Below, piece after piece: positions 19,233 to 27,710 of a DNA stretch of 43,895 nt (positions within the stretch are counted from its first letter, which is position 1; every line of letters starts with the position of its first letter). Source of the DNA: Tannerellaceae bacterium (lineage in GTDB: Bacteria > Bacteroidota > Bacteroidia > Bacteroidales > Tannerellaceae); NCBI GenBank assembly GCA_021201295.1, contig JAJQFE010000031.1, positions 1 through 43,895 of the forward strand, written 5' to 3'. The position numbers were made by a program, and so were the translations under genes. A model generated the notes under the pieces. It was not told the DNA's origin, ran no database searches, and worked only from the letters and a program-made list of their open reading frames with translations.

Positions 19233-20186
19233 TCAGCGTACTTCAGCGTCTGTCTGCATCTTCTGCGTGTTGATAGTGTAATGCAGGATCACTTTCACCG
19301 GGAAGTGGTCAGACGGAAGACGGGCGATAGTCTTTTCCAGGGAGATCTCTGACGGGAAATCACTGGATGTTGCCACGTCATACGCTGTGGCAGGCGAACG
19401 ATACGTGTCTGTCAGGATACCGTATCGTTCTACCGTAAATTCCGGGCTCACAAAAATGTGGTCAATACGGCTGTCTGTTTTGATATTCGTATTGAAGTTA
19501 TTAAAGGTGCCATTCAGGGCATAGCGGATAGTCGCTTTTTCCCAGGCATCATCAAACAGGGGGGACTGGTTGAGCACATGGTAACTTTCATTATGCTGGT
19601 CTACATTGAAATCCCCTGTGACGATCACGGGATCATTCCCACACATTTCCCCCACTTTCTTCAGGACCAGTTTAGCACTTTTCCGGCGTGCCTCCACACC
19701 TACATGATCCATATGCAGGTTAAAGAACCATAGTTTTATGCCATTCCCTTTATCCAGGAGTTCCGCCCACGTACAGATACGCGGCAACACAGCATCCCAT
19801 CCCTGATTCGGATAGTCCGTCTCTTCGGAAAGCCAAAAATGACCGGACCGGAGGACTTCATATTTCTCTTTCTTATAAAAGACAGGAGCGTATTCCCCCT
19901 CCGTTTTTCCATCATCCCGTCCGACCCCTACATACCCGTACTGAGGCATTTCACGCAACATATCCTGCAACTGGTTGTGCAACACTTCCTGTGCTCCGAA
20001 CACATCGAAGTCATTATATGTCACCAACTGGCAAAGTACCGGGCAACGCTGCTGCCAGCCGTTCCCCTTCTTCGCATCATCCGGACTGTCATACCGTATA
20101 TTATAGGAACCGACAGTCAGTTGCTGTGCCTGTATGGCTGTCATACACAGGCAGCTAATCAGAAAACTGTAAAAGATCTTTTTCAT
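19233..20186 (-). CDS. Secreted endonuclease/exonuclease/phosphatase-fold protein
   Basis: This intact 317-residue protein has a signal peptide ending at TAIQAQ and a complete EEP fold: the metal-binding SYNIRYDS, VFGAQE, GYVGVGRDDG, LHMDHVG, VTGDFN and the catalytic SDHFPV at the end. EEP hydrolases cut phosphodiesters or phosphate esters with magnesium. In Bacteroides, genes of this kind sit beside GH92 alpha-mannosidases in mannan and glycoprotein loci, and the GH92 gene here lies just upstream on the same strand. The natural substrate is unknown; a phosphorylated mannan or a lipid-linked sugar are possibilities by inference. A 21-base hairpin lies in the gap between the two genes. Confidence 0.88.
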   Translation of the reverse strand: MKKIFYSFLISCLCMTAIQAQQLTVGSYNIRYDSPDDAKKGNGWQQRCPVLCQLVTYNDFDVFGAQEVLHNQLQDMLREMPQYGYVGVGRDDGKTEGEYAPVFYKKEKYEVLRSGHFWLSEETDYPNQGWDAVLPRICTWAELLDKGNGIKLWFFNLHMDHVGVEARRKSAKLVLKKVGEMCGNDPVIVTGDFNVDQHNESYHVLNQSPLFDDAWEKATIRYALNGTFNNFNTNIKTDSRIDHIFVSPEFTVERYGILTDTYRSPATAYDVATSSDFPSEISLEKTIARLPSDHFPVKVILHYTINTQKMQTDAEVR

Positions 20187-20204
20187 ATGGTAATTTATTT
20201 ATTA

Positions 20205-20345
20205 GTAGTCAGAGGAGTCAAAGGAGTCAAGTAGTCAGGGAATCAGTAGTCAAAGGAGTCAAGTAGTTAAGTAGTCTAGGAGAATAGATTTATTTACTTG
20301 ACTCCTTTGACTACTTAACTCCTGATCCTTACTGATCCTTACTGA
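20205..20345. repeat. GTAGTCAAAGGAGTCAAG repeat cluster with a long hairpin
   Basis: The spacer between GH92 and the EEP gene contains several imperfect direct copies of an AGTAGTCAAAGGAGTCAAG unit, plus a perfect 21-base inverted repeat (20245-20265 and 20295-20315) with a 29-base loop. The adjacent ATCCTTACTG unit is repeated at 20327-20345 and includes the GH92 stop. Such hairpins between operon genes often protect the upstream mRNA; mobility is also possible. Confidence 0.7.
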
Positions 20346-22621
20346 ACGAATAGGGAAAATCACTGGTTTCCACTCCACGTTTCCTATGGGGTTCCGGACT
20401 CATTTCAAAAGTTATGTTTGCACCTTTCAGCAGATCCGCATGGGTCAGGTAGTTTTTCGTGTATTTCCTGTTGTTTAATTTCATAGCGTGGATATACCTG
20501 TTCTCTTCACTGTTATTGTTCGCCCGGATGACGATCTGTTTTCCGTTTTCCAGATGAACTTTGACTGATTGGAAAAGAGGAGAACCGATGATATACTGGT
20601 CCGTAGCCGGGCAAACCGGATAGAACCCTAAGGCAAAAAACACATACCAGGCCGACGTCTGCCCGTTATCCTCATCCCCGCAATACCCATCCGACGTAGG
20701 AGCATATAATTTGTCCATGATCTCCCGGCACCAGTACTGGGCTTTCCACGGTTCACCGGAATAATTGTAGAGATAGACCATATGCTGGATCGGCTGGTTG
20801 CCGTGCGCATACTGCCCCATATCCATCACCTGCATTTCCCGCATTTCATGGATCATAGACCGGCTTTTCATCCCCATGGAACCCGGGACAATAAAGACAG
20901 AGTCCAGCATGTGATTGAAAACCCGTGCACCCCCATCAGGTCAATCAGACACTGCGGGTCATGGAATACCGACCAGCTATAATGCCAACTGTTTCCCTCC
21001 GTAAAGTCACGGCTCCAGTCAGTCGGATGAAACGGCGTGCGAAAGGTTCCGTCTGTATGCTTGCCCCTCATCAGGGTATGCTCAGGGTCAAACAGGTTTT
21101 TGTAATTCATCGCCCGTTGGCCATACACAGCGATTTCTTCCTGCGGGCGGTTCAGGGCTTGTCCCAATGTATAGATACACCAGTCATTGTACGCATATTC
21201 CAGTGTACGGGCTACGTTTTGGGTAATTCTTACGTCACAGGGAATATATCCGTATTGATTATATTCCTGGTAACCGGTACGGCCGGTAGAAGAAACAGCC
21301 GGATGTACACTATTTGCTCCATGTAATACGGCTTCCCACAAGGTTTCGATATCATATCCCCGTAGTCCTTTCAGGTAAGCATCTGCTACGACCGAAGCAG
21401 AGTTGTTGCCTACCATACAATCCCGGTGGCCCGGACTGGCTCATTCCGGGAGGAATCCACTTTCTTTATAGGCATTCGCCAGTCCTTCCTGCATTTTGGT
21501 ATTCATAGAAGGATAGACCAGGTTCAGGAAAGGAAACAGGCAACGGAAGGTATCCCAAAAGCCGGTGTCCGTAAACATATAACCGGGCAATACCTGGCCA
21601 TTGTAGGGACTGTAATGCACCACATTCCGTGGGCATCCATCTCATAAAAACTTCTGGGAAATAGTACCGAACGGTAGAAACAGGAATAGAAAGTGCGTAG
21701 ATGGTCTATGTTGTCATCTTACACTTCAATTCTGCTTAACGTGTCATTCCAGGTATCCCTTCCTTCCTGTACGAGCTCATCAAACGTGTTGTCCCCCAAT
21801 TCCTTCAGGTTGATCTCCGCCTGTGCATAACTGATAAAAGAAGAAGCCACCCGGGCATGGACCACTTCATTGCGCCGGGTGGAGAAACCAATAATGGCTC
21901 CGGCATGATCCTCCAGGGATTCCGGTTCATTCTTACGGATCTCTCCATCACCGACAGTTGCCAGGTAGGAGAAAGGCTTGTCAAAAGTGATGACAAAATA
22001 ATTTTTGAAATTCTCCGGGACACCCCCACTGTTACGGGTCGTATACCCGATGATCTTATTTTCTTCCGGGATGATTTTTACATACGACCCCCTGTCAAAA
22101 GCATCTACTACGATATACGATTGTTCACTTTCCGGGAAAGTAAAGCGGAACATCGCTGCCCGGTCGGTCGGAGTGATCTCTGTGGTGATGTCATGGTCTG
22201 CCAGATGCACTTTGTAGTAATGGGGTTTAGCCACCTCCGCTTTGTGGGAGAACCAGCTGGCCCGTTTGTCTTCATCAAATACCACCTTACCGGTGACCGG
22301 CATGATCGAGAACTGCCCGTAATCATTGATCCAGGGACTGGGCTGATGCGTTTGTTTGAAACCACGGATCTTATCCGCCGTATACACATACGTCCAGCCG
22401 TTTCCCATCGCTCCGGTCTGGGGTACCCAGAAGTTCATCCCCCAGGGACGCGCAATCGCCGGGTAGGTGTTCCCGGTAGACAGTTTAAATTTGGATAATG
22501 TGCCGGTAAGTGTCTGTACATAGTCCACCGGATCTTTTTTCTTTTTCGCTCCGGCATACGGAAGGGTACAGAGTCCAAGGGTAATCAGTAAGAGTGTGTT
22601 CAGTTTGTTTTTCCAATACAT
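20329..22621 (-). pseudogene. GH92 alpha-mannosidase, four lesions
   Basis: GH92 enzymes are calcium-dependent inverting exo-alpha-mannosidases. The signal peptide ends near PYAGA. Family blocks are GNTYPAIARPWGMNFWVPQTG, GFKQTHQPSPWINDYGQFSIMP, the catalytic-acid region TEGNSWHYSWSVFHDP and the catalytic base region GYCGDEDNGQTSAWYVFFALGFYPVCP. Lesions, in reading order: TAA at 21719-21721, one missing A near 21630, TGA at 21441-21443 in place of the Trp of PEWASPGH, and C5 at 20949-20953 with one base missing. Correcting them gives 764 residues, normal for the family. Linkage preference cannot be told with confidence. It is followed by the EEP gene on the same strand. Confidence 0.85.
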
Positions 22622-22693
22622 ACGAGTACGATCGATTAATTAGTATGGTGTTTTTTGCAGGTATCCTATCCGGAGACAGGCACCTCTGGCGGT

Positions 22694-22701
22694 CAAAGGT
22701 A
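22694..22701 (-). promoter_or_regulatory. Bacteroidota -7 promoter element (TACCTTTG) for the GH92 gene
   Basis: On the minus strand TACCTTTG matches TAnnTTTG about 75 bases upstream of the GH92 start. The -33 partner is not obvious. Confidence 0.45.
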
Positions 22702-22830
22702 TGGTTTTTAAAGAAAGAAAAAAAAGGAATCCCCGTCAATCTTGTGAAGGAATGGATTCCCAGGCAACAATTCTCCTCCTCCTGCTGTTTTAGATGGGAT
22801 GGATCACGCTAACAAAAACATAGAATAGAT

Positions 22831-23006
22831 ATGAGCAGAAGAGAAGAACTGGAAAAAGAGATTGCCCTGATGGATGAACAGATTAAAAATGCTCCGGCAG
22901 ATACCCCCCCCGGGACGTATTGGACGTCTGGAGAAACGAATATGACGCCCTGGCGTTTGATCTGAATAATCTATATGACGATATGGAAATAGATCTTCCG
23001 GAATAA
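22831..23006 (+). pseudogene. Small acidic hypothetical protein broken at a C8 tract
   Basis: ATG 22831 begins MSRREELEKEIALMDEQIKNAPADTPP, a helical acidic sequence. After C8 (22894-22901) the frame is lost; with one more C it continues RDVLDVWRNEYDALAFDLN to a stop at 23006, giving 58 residues. Both halves are rich in Asp, Glu and Leu as in one protein, which supports the joined reading. I recognise no family. The C8 run is the longest homopolymer in a coding frame here and could be a phase-variation switch, but sequencing error at such a run is equally likely. Confidence 0.5.
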
Positions 23007-23051
23007 ATATATGTTTAATGGATCAGGACTGCCGGGAGATGGATGTTTCCG

Positions 23052-23295
23052 GACCTGCCGGATTTGGTTAAGGCTGATCTCCGATTGTAATCCGGCAGCA
23101 CGGGGTATAAGGATCTCCGGATCCGTAACCCTATAAACTACCGATTAAAAGAGAACTACCAGTAATAAAAACCAGAGGATAAATCCGGATAAATGATCAG
23201 CCGGCCTTTAGGTGTTTCCCGGATCGGAGATCCTCCTGCCCGGCAGGCGGGGATTGCCATCGAAGATCGGCCTCGAGCCAGATCCCCTACGACCA
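23052..23295. repeat. Dispersed repeat R1, copy A (244 bases)
   Basis: This copy matches 24532-24775 base for base except for 10 differences I counted, with no gap. The two ends of the repeat are themselves imperfect inverted repeats (GATTTGGCTAAGGCCGATC near the left end, and its reverse complement near the right). No transposase or open frame is inside, so it resembles a non-autonomous element or an intergenic repeat family. Confidence 0.75.
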
Positions 23296-23302
23296 TAAAA
23301 AT

Positions 23303-23329
23303 AAAAAAGTAAGGTTCGCATACTTTTTT
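23303..23329. terminator. Short bidirectional hairpin terminator
   Basis: AAAAAAGTA and its complement TACTTTTTT are separated by nine bases, giving an A-run on one side and a T-run on the other. It separates repeat R1 copy A from the pyridoxamine-oxidase-like gene. Confidence 0.5.
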
Positions 23330-23377
23330 CCCTTTTATTTGTTGATATATAAAGTCTTATTTTATTGGGAATATCTT

Positions 23378-23809
23378 ATGAATGAAATACCGCTTACCTA
23401 TGATGGACCGGTTATGGGTCTGACAACAGGGCAGAAAGAGATTGTAGAAGAGTTTATCCGGCTGTGTCCGTATGTGGTTATGGGGACAAATCATGAAGAG
23501 TGGGGAATCAGACTGGCTTCCTTGGCGAATCTGCCCGGCCAATCCCTGAAAGAGTTTTATTTTGTGACGCATCTCCATTCGCAGAAGGCGGTGAATATCA
23601 TGGGGGATCCCCGGTGTGAGATCATGATGATCTGGGAACACGGAGGTGAACTGATCGTACAGGGACAGGGAGAGATTGTGACCGACCCGGCATGTAAACG
23701 GGCTAAGTGGGAGGAACATATGTTTCAATGGTATCCGAACGGACCGGAAGATGAGAATTTCTGTCTCATTCGTTTGATCCCGGAGGCCATCCGGTGTATG
23801 ATCATGTAA
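23378..23809 (+). CDS. Pyridoxamine 5'-phosphate oxidase-like flavoprotein
   Basis: The protein has the FMN-binding split-barrel pattern of small pyridoxamine-oxidase-like proteins: EEFIRLCPYVVMGTNHEEWGIRLASL, KEFYFVTHLHSQKAVNIMGDPRCEIMMIW, GELIVQGQGEIV, and FCLIRLIPEAIR. Such proteins bind FMN or related cofactors; substrates are often unknown. The start is ATG 23378 (MNEIPLTY), not the in-frame ATG 23339, which lies in the AT-rich leader. The frame ends at IRCMIM, but one extra G near 23790-23800 would continue as VYDHVRSKIKLELQEEAYILQGP to a stop at 23865, more natural for the family. That correction is tentative. Confidence 0.7.
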   Translation: MNEIPLTYDGPVMGLTTGQKEIVEEFIRLCPYVVMGTNHEEWGIRLASLANLPGQSLKEFYFVTHLHSQKAVNIMGDPRCEIMMIWEHGGELIVQGQGEIVTDPACKRAKWEEHMFQWYPNGPEDENFCLIRLIPEAIRCMIM

Positions 23810-23865
23810 GATCAAAAATAAAACTGGAACTACAGGAGGAGGCCTACATCCTGCAGGGCCCATAG

Positions 23866-24398
23866 GCAATGCCGGTTAGGAAGAAGATACCGGGTCCGGA
23901 ACTCCTCGTCCTCTGCCAGCCGGGGATAGCATATCTCCTCCGGCTACCTATTTTCTCTGGTTCAACCTGTTGCGAACTTTTCCGGAATCATGATGCGGCT
24001 GATAACTAGGTATTTTATTTCAAAATAGAAGAATTAGGGACGAATTATTTTTTCGCAAAAGAATAAAGATGTATTTTTACCTGGTTTTATTTCGAACGTT
24101 TCTCTTTTGGAATGGCTGCTCTTTGATGTAATGTTCTGGTAAACATTCGGTTATAGACAGGCTGCTGCGACTGGTTTTCTCAAAAGCCCCGTTGGATATT
24201 TTCCCCCGATTCTCTTGCGAACTTTTATTTTCGCTTATCTGGCTGATTAATAGCCCATCCGTTGAATAAAAGTGCAACTAAACCTGGTATTTGGGGCTGA
24301 ATTTTCCTAGTGTTGCGAAAAAAAGGATCTGGCTGATGGATCTCTCTTTATCTGATATACGGACTAACCACTATTTCATAAGTATTTGATTTAGTTGT
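23866..24398. other. AT-rich region with TTGCGAA motifs upstream of a CRISPR-like repeat pair
   Basis: No credible gene is visible; a 66-codon minus-strand frame (24077-24277) has no family resemblance. TTGCGAA or its complement recurs several times, twice as TTGCGAACTTTT, along with T-rich runs. AT-rich DNA with repeated short motifs directly before the repeat pair fits a CRISPR leader, but this is inference. Confidence 0.4.
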
Positions 24399-24502
24399 TG
24401 TTCTATTCTACTACTGCTTGCGCGGTATCGAGACTCCATAAATGGAATATTTTGCAAGGTGGACGGTGCTCTATTCTACTACTGCTTGCGCGGTATCGAG
24501 AC
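24399..24502. CRISPR. Minimal CRISPR-like array: two 36-base repeats, one 32-base spacer
   Basis: Two direct repeats at 24399-24434 and 24467-24502 are identical except at their third base (36 bases, ending GGTATCGAGAC). Between them is a unique 32-base segment (24435-24466). Repeat and spacer sizes are typical of CRISPR arrays. No cas genes lie in the window, and a dispersed repeat begins 29 bases later, so this would be an orphan or decayed array. A two-copy non-CRISPR tandem repeat cannot be excluded. Confidence 0.55.
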
Positions 24503-24531
24503 AATTTTATAATTAGACAAAATAACTTCCA

Positions 24532-24775
24532 GACCTGCCGGATTTGGCTAAGGCCGATCTCCGATTGTAATCCGGCAGCACCGGGTATAAGGATCTCCGG
24601 ATCCGTAACCCTATAAATAACCGATTAAAAGAGAACTACCAGTAATAAAAACCAGAGGATAAATCCGGATAAATGATCAGCCGGCCTTTAGTTGTTTCCC
24701 GGATCGGAGATCCTCCTACCCGGCAGGTGGGGATTGCCATCGAAGATCGGCCTCAAGCCAGATCCCCTTCGACCA
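24532..24775. repeat. Dispersed repeat R1, copy B (244 bases)
   Basis: This is the direct-orientation twin of 23052-23295 at an offset of 1,480 bases, with 10 substitutions and no gap. Homology stops sharply at both ends. It lies between the CRISPR-like pair and the phosphoesterase gene. Confidence 0.75.
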
Positions 24776-24878
24776 GAACGGTCACCCGGGTGGCGGGGAA
24801 ACAGAATCTTCATAGGGCTGACATATGGGTGAAGTAAACATGGTGCTTCTTTGCAGCCGGATCAATCAATGAACAGGT

Positions 24879-25826
24879 ATGAAACGACATTTTTTTCTAT
24901 CGGGAAGCGTGCTGTTCCTGTGTATGGCGCTTTCCATGCAGGCACAGGTTTGGGTCACGGATATTCCCCGTATACAGGAGAGCTTTAATGTACTGGTGGG
25001 AGCGGATCTGGGCAGGAATGGCCACTATAGCCAGAAGCCGGTGGTCGAATTGATGGAAAAGACGGCAGAGGAAATTAATATTAAATTTGTGATAGCTGCC
25101 GGGGATACGCATCATTATATGGGGGTGAAAAGTGTGAATGACCCGCTTTGGCTGACGAATTTTGAATGGATCTATGCGAATCCGGAGTTACAGGTCCGAT
25201 GGTATCCGGTGTTGGGCAACCATGAATATAATGGAAATACGCAGGCGGTGATCGAGTATAGCCAGGTGAGCCGCAGATGGTGTATGCCGGACCAGTATTA
25301 TACGACTCAGTACAGGTTGCCCCATGGTGAATCGATCCATTTGGTCTATGTGGATACGCCTCCTATGATTGACGGATACTGGAATAATCCGGAGGATTTT
25401 TCGGATGCGGGCCAACAGGACCTGTCCAAACAACTGGAATGGATCGAAAGCACGCTGGCGCAGGCAACAGAAACGTGGAAAGTGGTGGTGGGCCATCACC
25501 CGGTCTATGCGGATACTTTCAAGGGGGAGCATGAGCGGCTGGATTTGCAGGAACGTTTAGATCCGATCCTGAAGAAATATGAGGTGGATATGTATATCTG
25601 CGGACACATTCATAACTTTCAGCATATCCGGCGGGAGGATACTTCCATGGATTATATTGTCAACACGTCCGGTTCATTGAGCCGCCGGGTGGCTCCGGTG
25701 GAAGGTACCCAGTTTTGTGATCCTGACCCGGGTTTCTCGATTCTTTCCCTGCTGCCGGGAGAGCTGAACCTGCACATGGTTAATGACAAAGGAGAGGTGA
25801 TCTATACGGTAACACGCACTAAGTAA
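24879..25826 (+). CDS. Secreted metallophosphoesterase, purple-acid-phosphatase-like
   Basis: This intact 315-residue protein has a signal peptide ending at SMQAQ. The metallophosphoesterase motifs are all present in order: GADLGRNG (Asp), AAGDTHHY (Asp, His), GNHEYNG (Asn, His), VVGHHPVYAD and CGHIHNFQHI. The order and the single-domain length resemble ACP5-type purple acid phosphatases, which use two metals to hydrolyse phosphate monoesters. A role in phosphate scavenging in the periplasm or outside the cell is likely. It stands alone; the gap upstream holds repeat R1 copy B. Confidence 0.87.
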   Translation: MKRHFFLSGSVLFLCMALSMQAQVWVTDIPRIQESFNVLVGADLGRNGHYSQKPVVELMEKTAEEINIKFVIAAGDTHHYMGVKSVNDPLWLTNFEWIYANPELQVRWYPVLGNHEYNGNTQAVIEYSQVSRRWCMPDQYYTTQYRLPHGESIHLVYVDTPPMIDGYWNNPEDFSDAGQQDLSKQLEWIESTLAQATETWKVVVGHHPVYADTFKGEHERLDLQERLDPILKKYEVDMYICGHIHNFQHIRREDTSMDYIVNTSGSLSRRVAPVEGTQFCDPDPGFSILSLLPGELNLHMVNDKGEVIYTVTRTK

Positions 25827-25899
25827 TCGTTCTTTTCTCCGGATGGGAAGACCGGACACGGAGGTAGGGGGCTTATCGGAGTTCCGGATCCAATACCCA

Positions 25900-26553
25900 T
25901 CAGAGGATCAGGTAGATGGCCCACATATAGCAGATGCTTCCCAGGACGACAAAGACATGGAAGACTGTATGCATGTACCGCCTGTTTTTCCAGGAATAGA
26001 ACAGGGCGCCTATGATATAGGATATGCCTCCGGCAACCAGCCAGTAGAGGGACGCTATCTGTCCTGCCAGGGACAGTTGCCCGACTAATGGCCTGAAAGC
26101 GGTCAGGATACTGCATCCCATGCCGATGAAACAGATCGTTTCCAGATGGTTGTGGTCTTTCAGTTTCCTGAAACTCAGGATCGTTCCGGTGATCGCAGCC
26201 AGGGTGTTGACGGCAAACAGCGACCAGCCCCATCCGCTGACATCCCGCAGGACTAACAGGGTAAACGGGGCGTAGGTGCCTGCTATGTGCATATAGATCG
26301 CACTGTGGTCAAGTTTACGCCAGGTCTCCCGTCTTTTTTCCCGGGTGCAGGCATGGTAGCAGGTAGAGGTAAAATAGGAAAAGAGCATACCGGCCAGATA
26401 GAGGGTGACACTGGCCATCACCCAGGTACTGCCACTGCGGATGGCGAAGGATAACAGAAAGTAACTGCCTGTGATGCCGATGGCCAGGCCCAGTGCATGG
26501 GACAGCACATTGGCCCTTTCTTCTTCCCGGGTATAAAATTTACTACTGCTCAT
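25900..26553 (-). CDS. TrhA/hemolysin III (PAQR) family membrane protein
   Basis: This 217-residue integral membrane protein has seven predicted helices. Family motifs include REEERANVLSHALGLAIGITG, FTSTCYH, LDHSAIYMHIAGTYAPFTL and the C-terminal HTVFHVFVVLG, whose His residues probably bind a metal as in PAQR receptors. Members regulate membrane-lipid fluidity in some bacteria; the older name hemolysin III reflects one cloning result and may mislead. The minus-strand start lies only six bases after a -7 promoter element, suggesting a leaderless or nearly leaderless mRNA. Confidence 0.9.
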   Translation of the reverse strand: MSSSKFYTREEERANVLSHALGLAIGITGSYFLLSFAIRSGSTWVMASVTLYLAGMLFSYFTSTCYHACTREKRRETWRKLDHSAIYMHIAGTYAPFTLLVLRDVSGWGWSLFAVNTLAAITGTILSFRKLKDHNHLETICFIGMGCSILTAFRPLVGQLSLAGQIASLYWLVAGGISYIIGALFYSWKNRRYMHTVFHVFVVLGSICYMWAIYLIL

Positions 26554-26558
26554 CGGGT

Positions 26559-26566
26559 CAAAGGTA
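26559..26566 (-). promoter_or_regulatory. Bacteroidota -7 element (TACCTTTG) abutting the TrhA start
   Basis: TACCTTTG matches TAnnTTTG on the minus strand and ends six bases before the TrhA ATG. If transcription starts at the usual distance, the mRNA would have almost no leader. Confidence 0.45.
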
Positions 26567-26625
26567 GGGGAAAAATGTGAAGTCGTGAAGATTTAGAAAC
26601 CTTATCTGTTATCTATTACTTCATT

Positions 26626-26659
26626 TTTGACAAAAAAATATTTGTTTAGCTTATCTTTG
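26626..26659 (+). promoter_or_regulatory. Bacteroidota promoter (TTTG, 22-base spacer, TATCTTTG)
   Basis: TTTG at 26626-26629 and TATCTTTG at 26652-26659 match the -33 and -7 elements with a slightly long spacer. It overlaps an in-frame ATG at 26627 and so argues for the downstream start at 26687. Confidence 0.6.
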
Positions 26660-26686
26660 CATCACACCATGAATAATAAAAACAAT

Positions 26687-27166
26687 ATGGCAAGACCAAC
26701 CAATAAGCAGGATTTGTTAACAGCAGCAAACGGACAGTTTGATACATTGTGGGAACTGATAGATTCCATGCCCGGGGAGAAACGTCTGGGAACCTTTTCA
26801 TTTGATGACAGAGATAAAAACGTACGGGATGTATTGATCCATCTCTATGAGTGGCATCAGTTGTTTTTGAATTGGATCCGGTCTAACAAAGCGGGAATCT
26901 CAGTCAATTTTTTACCAGCTCCCTATAACTGGAAAACCTATCCTCAAATGAATGTTGAGTTCTGGAAATACCACCAATCCACCCCTATAGAAAAAGCAGT
27001 CATCCAGTTAAAAGAAAGCCATGCAGAAGTAGTAAAAGCAATCGAACTATTTACCGATAAAGAATTATTCACTAAAAAATATTTCCCATGGACAGGAACC
27101 ACTAATCTGGGAAGTTACGCTGTTTCTGCCACTTCTAGTCATTACGATTGGGCAATAAAAAACTGA
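26687..27166 (+). CDS. ClbS/DfsB-family four-helix-bundle protein
   Basis: The protein begins MARPTNKQDLLTAANGQFDTLWELID and has the family blocks VRDVLIHLYEWHQLFLNWI, GISVNFLPAPYNWKTYPQMN, YFPWTGTTNLGSYAVSATSSHYDWAIK. ClbS protects against the genotoxin colibactin; most relatives (formerly DUF1706) have unknown roles and a DinB-like four-helix bundle. The A-run at 27157-27162 seems one base short. With one more A the end reads WAIKKLKRHIK and stops at 27183, which matches the basic tail normal for the family, and 165 residues in all. ATG 26669 is a possible alternative start. A dispersed repeat begins three bases after that corrected stop. Confidence 0.85.
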   Translation: MARPTNKQDLLTAANGQFDTLWELIDSMPGEKRLGTFSFDDRDKNVRDVLIHLYEWHQLFLNWIRSNKAGISVNFLPAPYNWKTYPQMNVEFWKYHQSTPIEKAVIQLKESHAEVVKAIELFTDKELFTKKYFPWTGTTNLGSYAVSATSSHYDWAIKN

Positions 27167-27186
27167 AACGGCATATAAAGTAATCT

Positions 27187-27520
27187 TTCTGTCGAAGGGG
27201 ATTTGGCTTGAGGCCGATCTTCGATTGCAATCAGTCGTGGCCGGAAGATTTCTCATGTCGTTAAATAGCTGAATTTCAGAGTGTCTATCCCCCCCTCGAG
27301 AGGGGTTAGGGGTGTGTTACAGATACAACTGGCCTATGAATTACGATTGTCCGGTTCTTTTTTTGGTTCCATTGGGATTCTAAAGGAATAAAAACCGTTG
27401 TAATTCTTATCTCTTTATCTTCGTGACACACCCCCTGCCCCTCTCAAGAGGGGAGTTAAATTCCTGTTTTTAAGGTGATTAAACATGAAATAAAATTTTC
27501 CGACCACGACTGATTGGTAA
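27187..27520. repeat. Composite dispersed repeat R2, copy C
   Basis: The left end (TTCTGTCGAAGGGGATTTGG, then GGCCGATCTTCGATTGCAATC) is shared with 29251-29590 and resembles the end of repeat R1. The rest is the reverse complement of the corresponding part of copy D, so the two copies are in inverted orientation around 1.7 kb. No coding sequence is inside. Confidence 0.7.
27292..27453. repeat. Inner palindromic element of R2, copy C
   Basis: About 162 bases are bounded by self-complementary ends (CCCCTCGAGAGGGG and CCCCTCTCAAGAGGGG), each next to a GTGTGTTACAG or GTGTGTCACG inverted motif. Small size, terminal inverted repeats and no gene fit a miniature inverted-repeat element. Confidence 0.65.
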
Positions 27521-27615
27521 TCCCCCTGCCTGGGTATGAAAAAGAAATGAGCTCCCAACCAAAACTACTACGCTGATAAGTAGCGGGGGAATGAGATAGA
27601 TTGGGAATGGGAAAG

Positions 27616-27692
27616 CCGGATCGGGAGATCCTCCTACCCGGTGCAGCCGGATTGCAATCGGAGATCGGCCTTAGCCAAATCCGGCTGGTCAG
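27616..27692. repeat. Partial R1 repeat end
   Basis: The stretch resembles the right end of R1 (GATCGGAGATCCTCCTACCC, then GAAGATCGGCCT and AGCCAAATCC) with substitutions. It directly abuts the aldo/keto reductase remnant, so an insertion of this repeat may have truncated that gene. Confidence 0.55.
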
Positions 27693-27710
27693 AAACTGTA
27701 GCAATTTACG

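Noticed and set aside
21857-22498. 213-codon plus-strand frame opposite GH92
   Set aside because: It is antisense to a conserved GH92 region and has no recognisable domain.
24077-24277. 66-codon minus-strand frame upstream of the CRISPR-like pair
   Set aside because: No family resemblance and no clear start signals; composition fits AT-rich intergenic DNA.
25802-26233. 143-codon minus-strand frame in the TrhA region
   Set aside because: It overlaps TrhA in a different frame; TrhA has all the family motifs.
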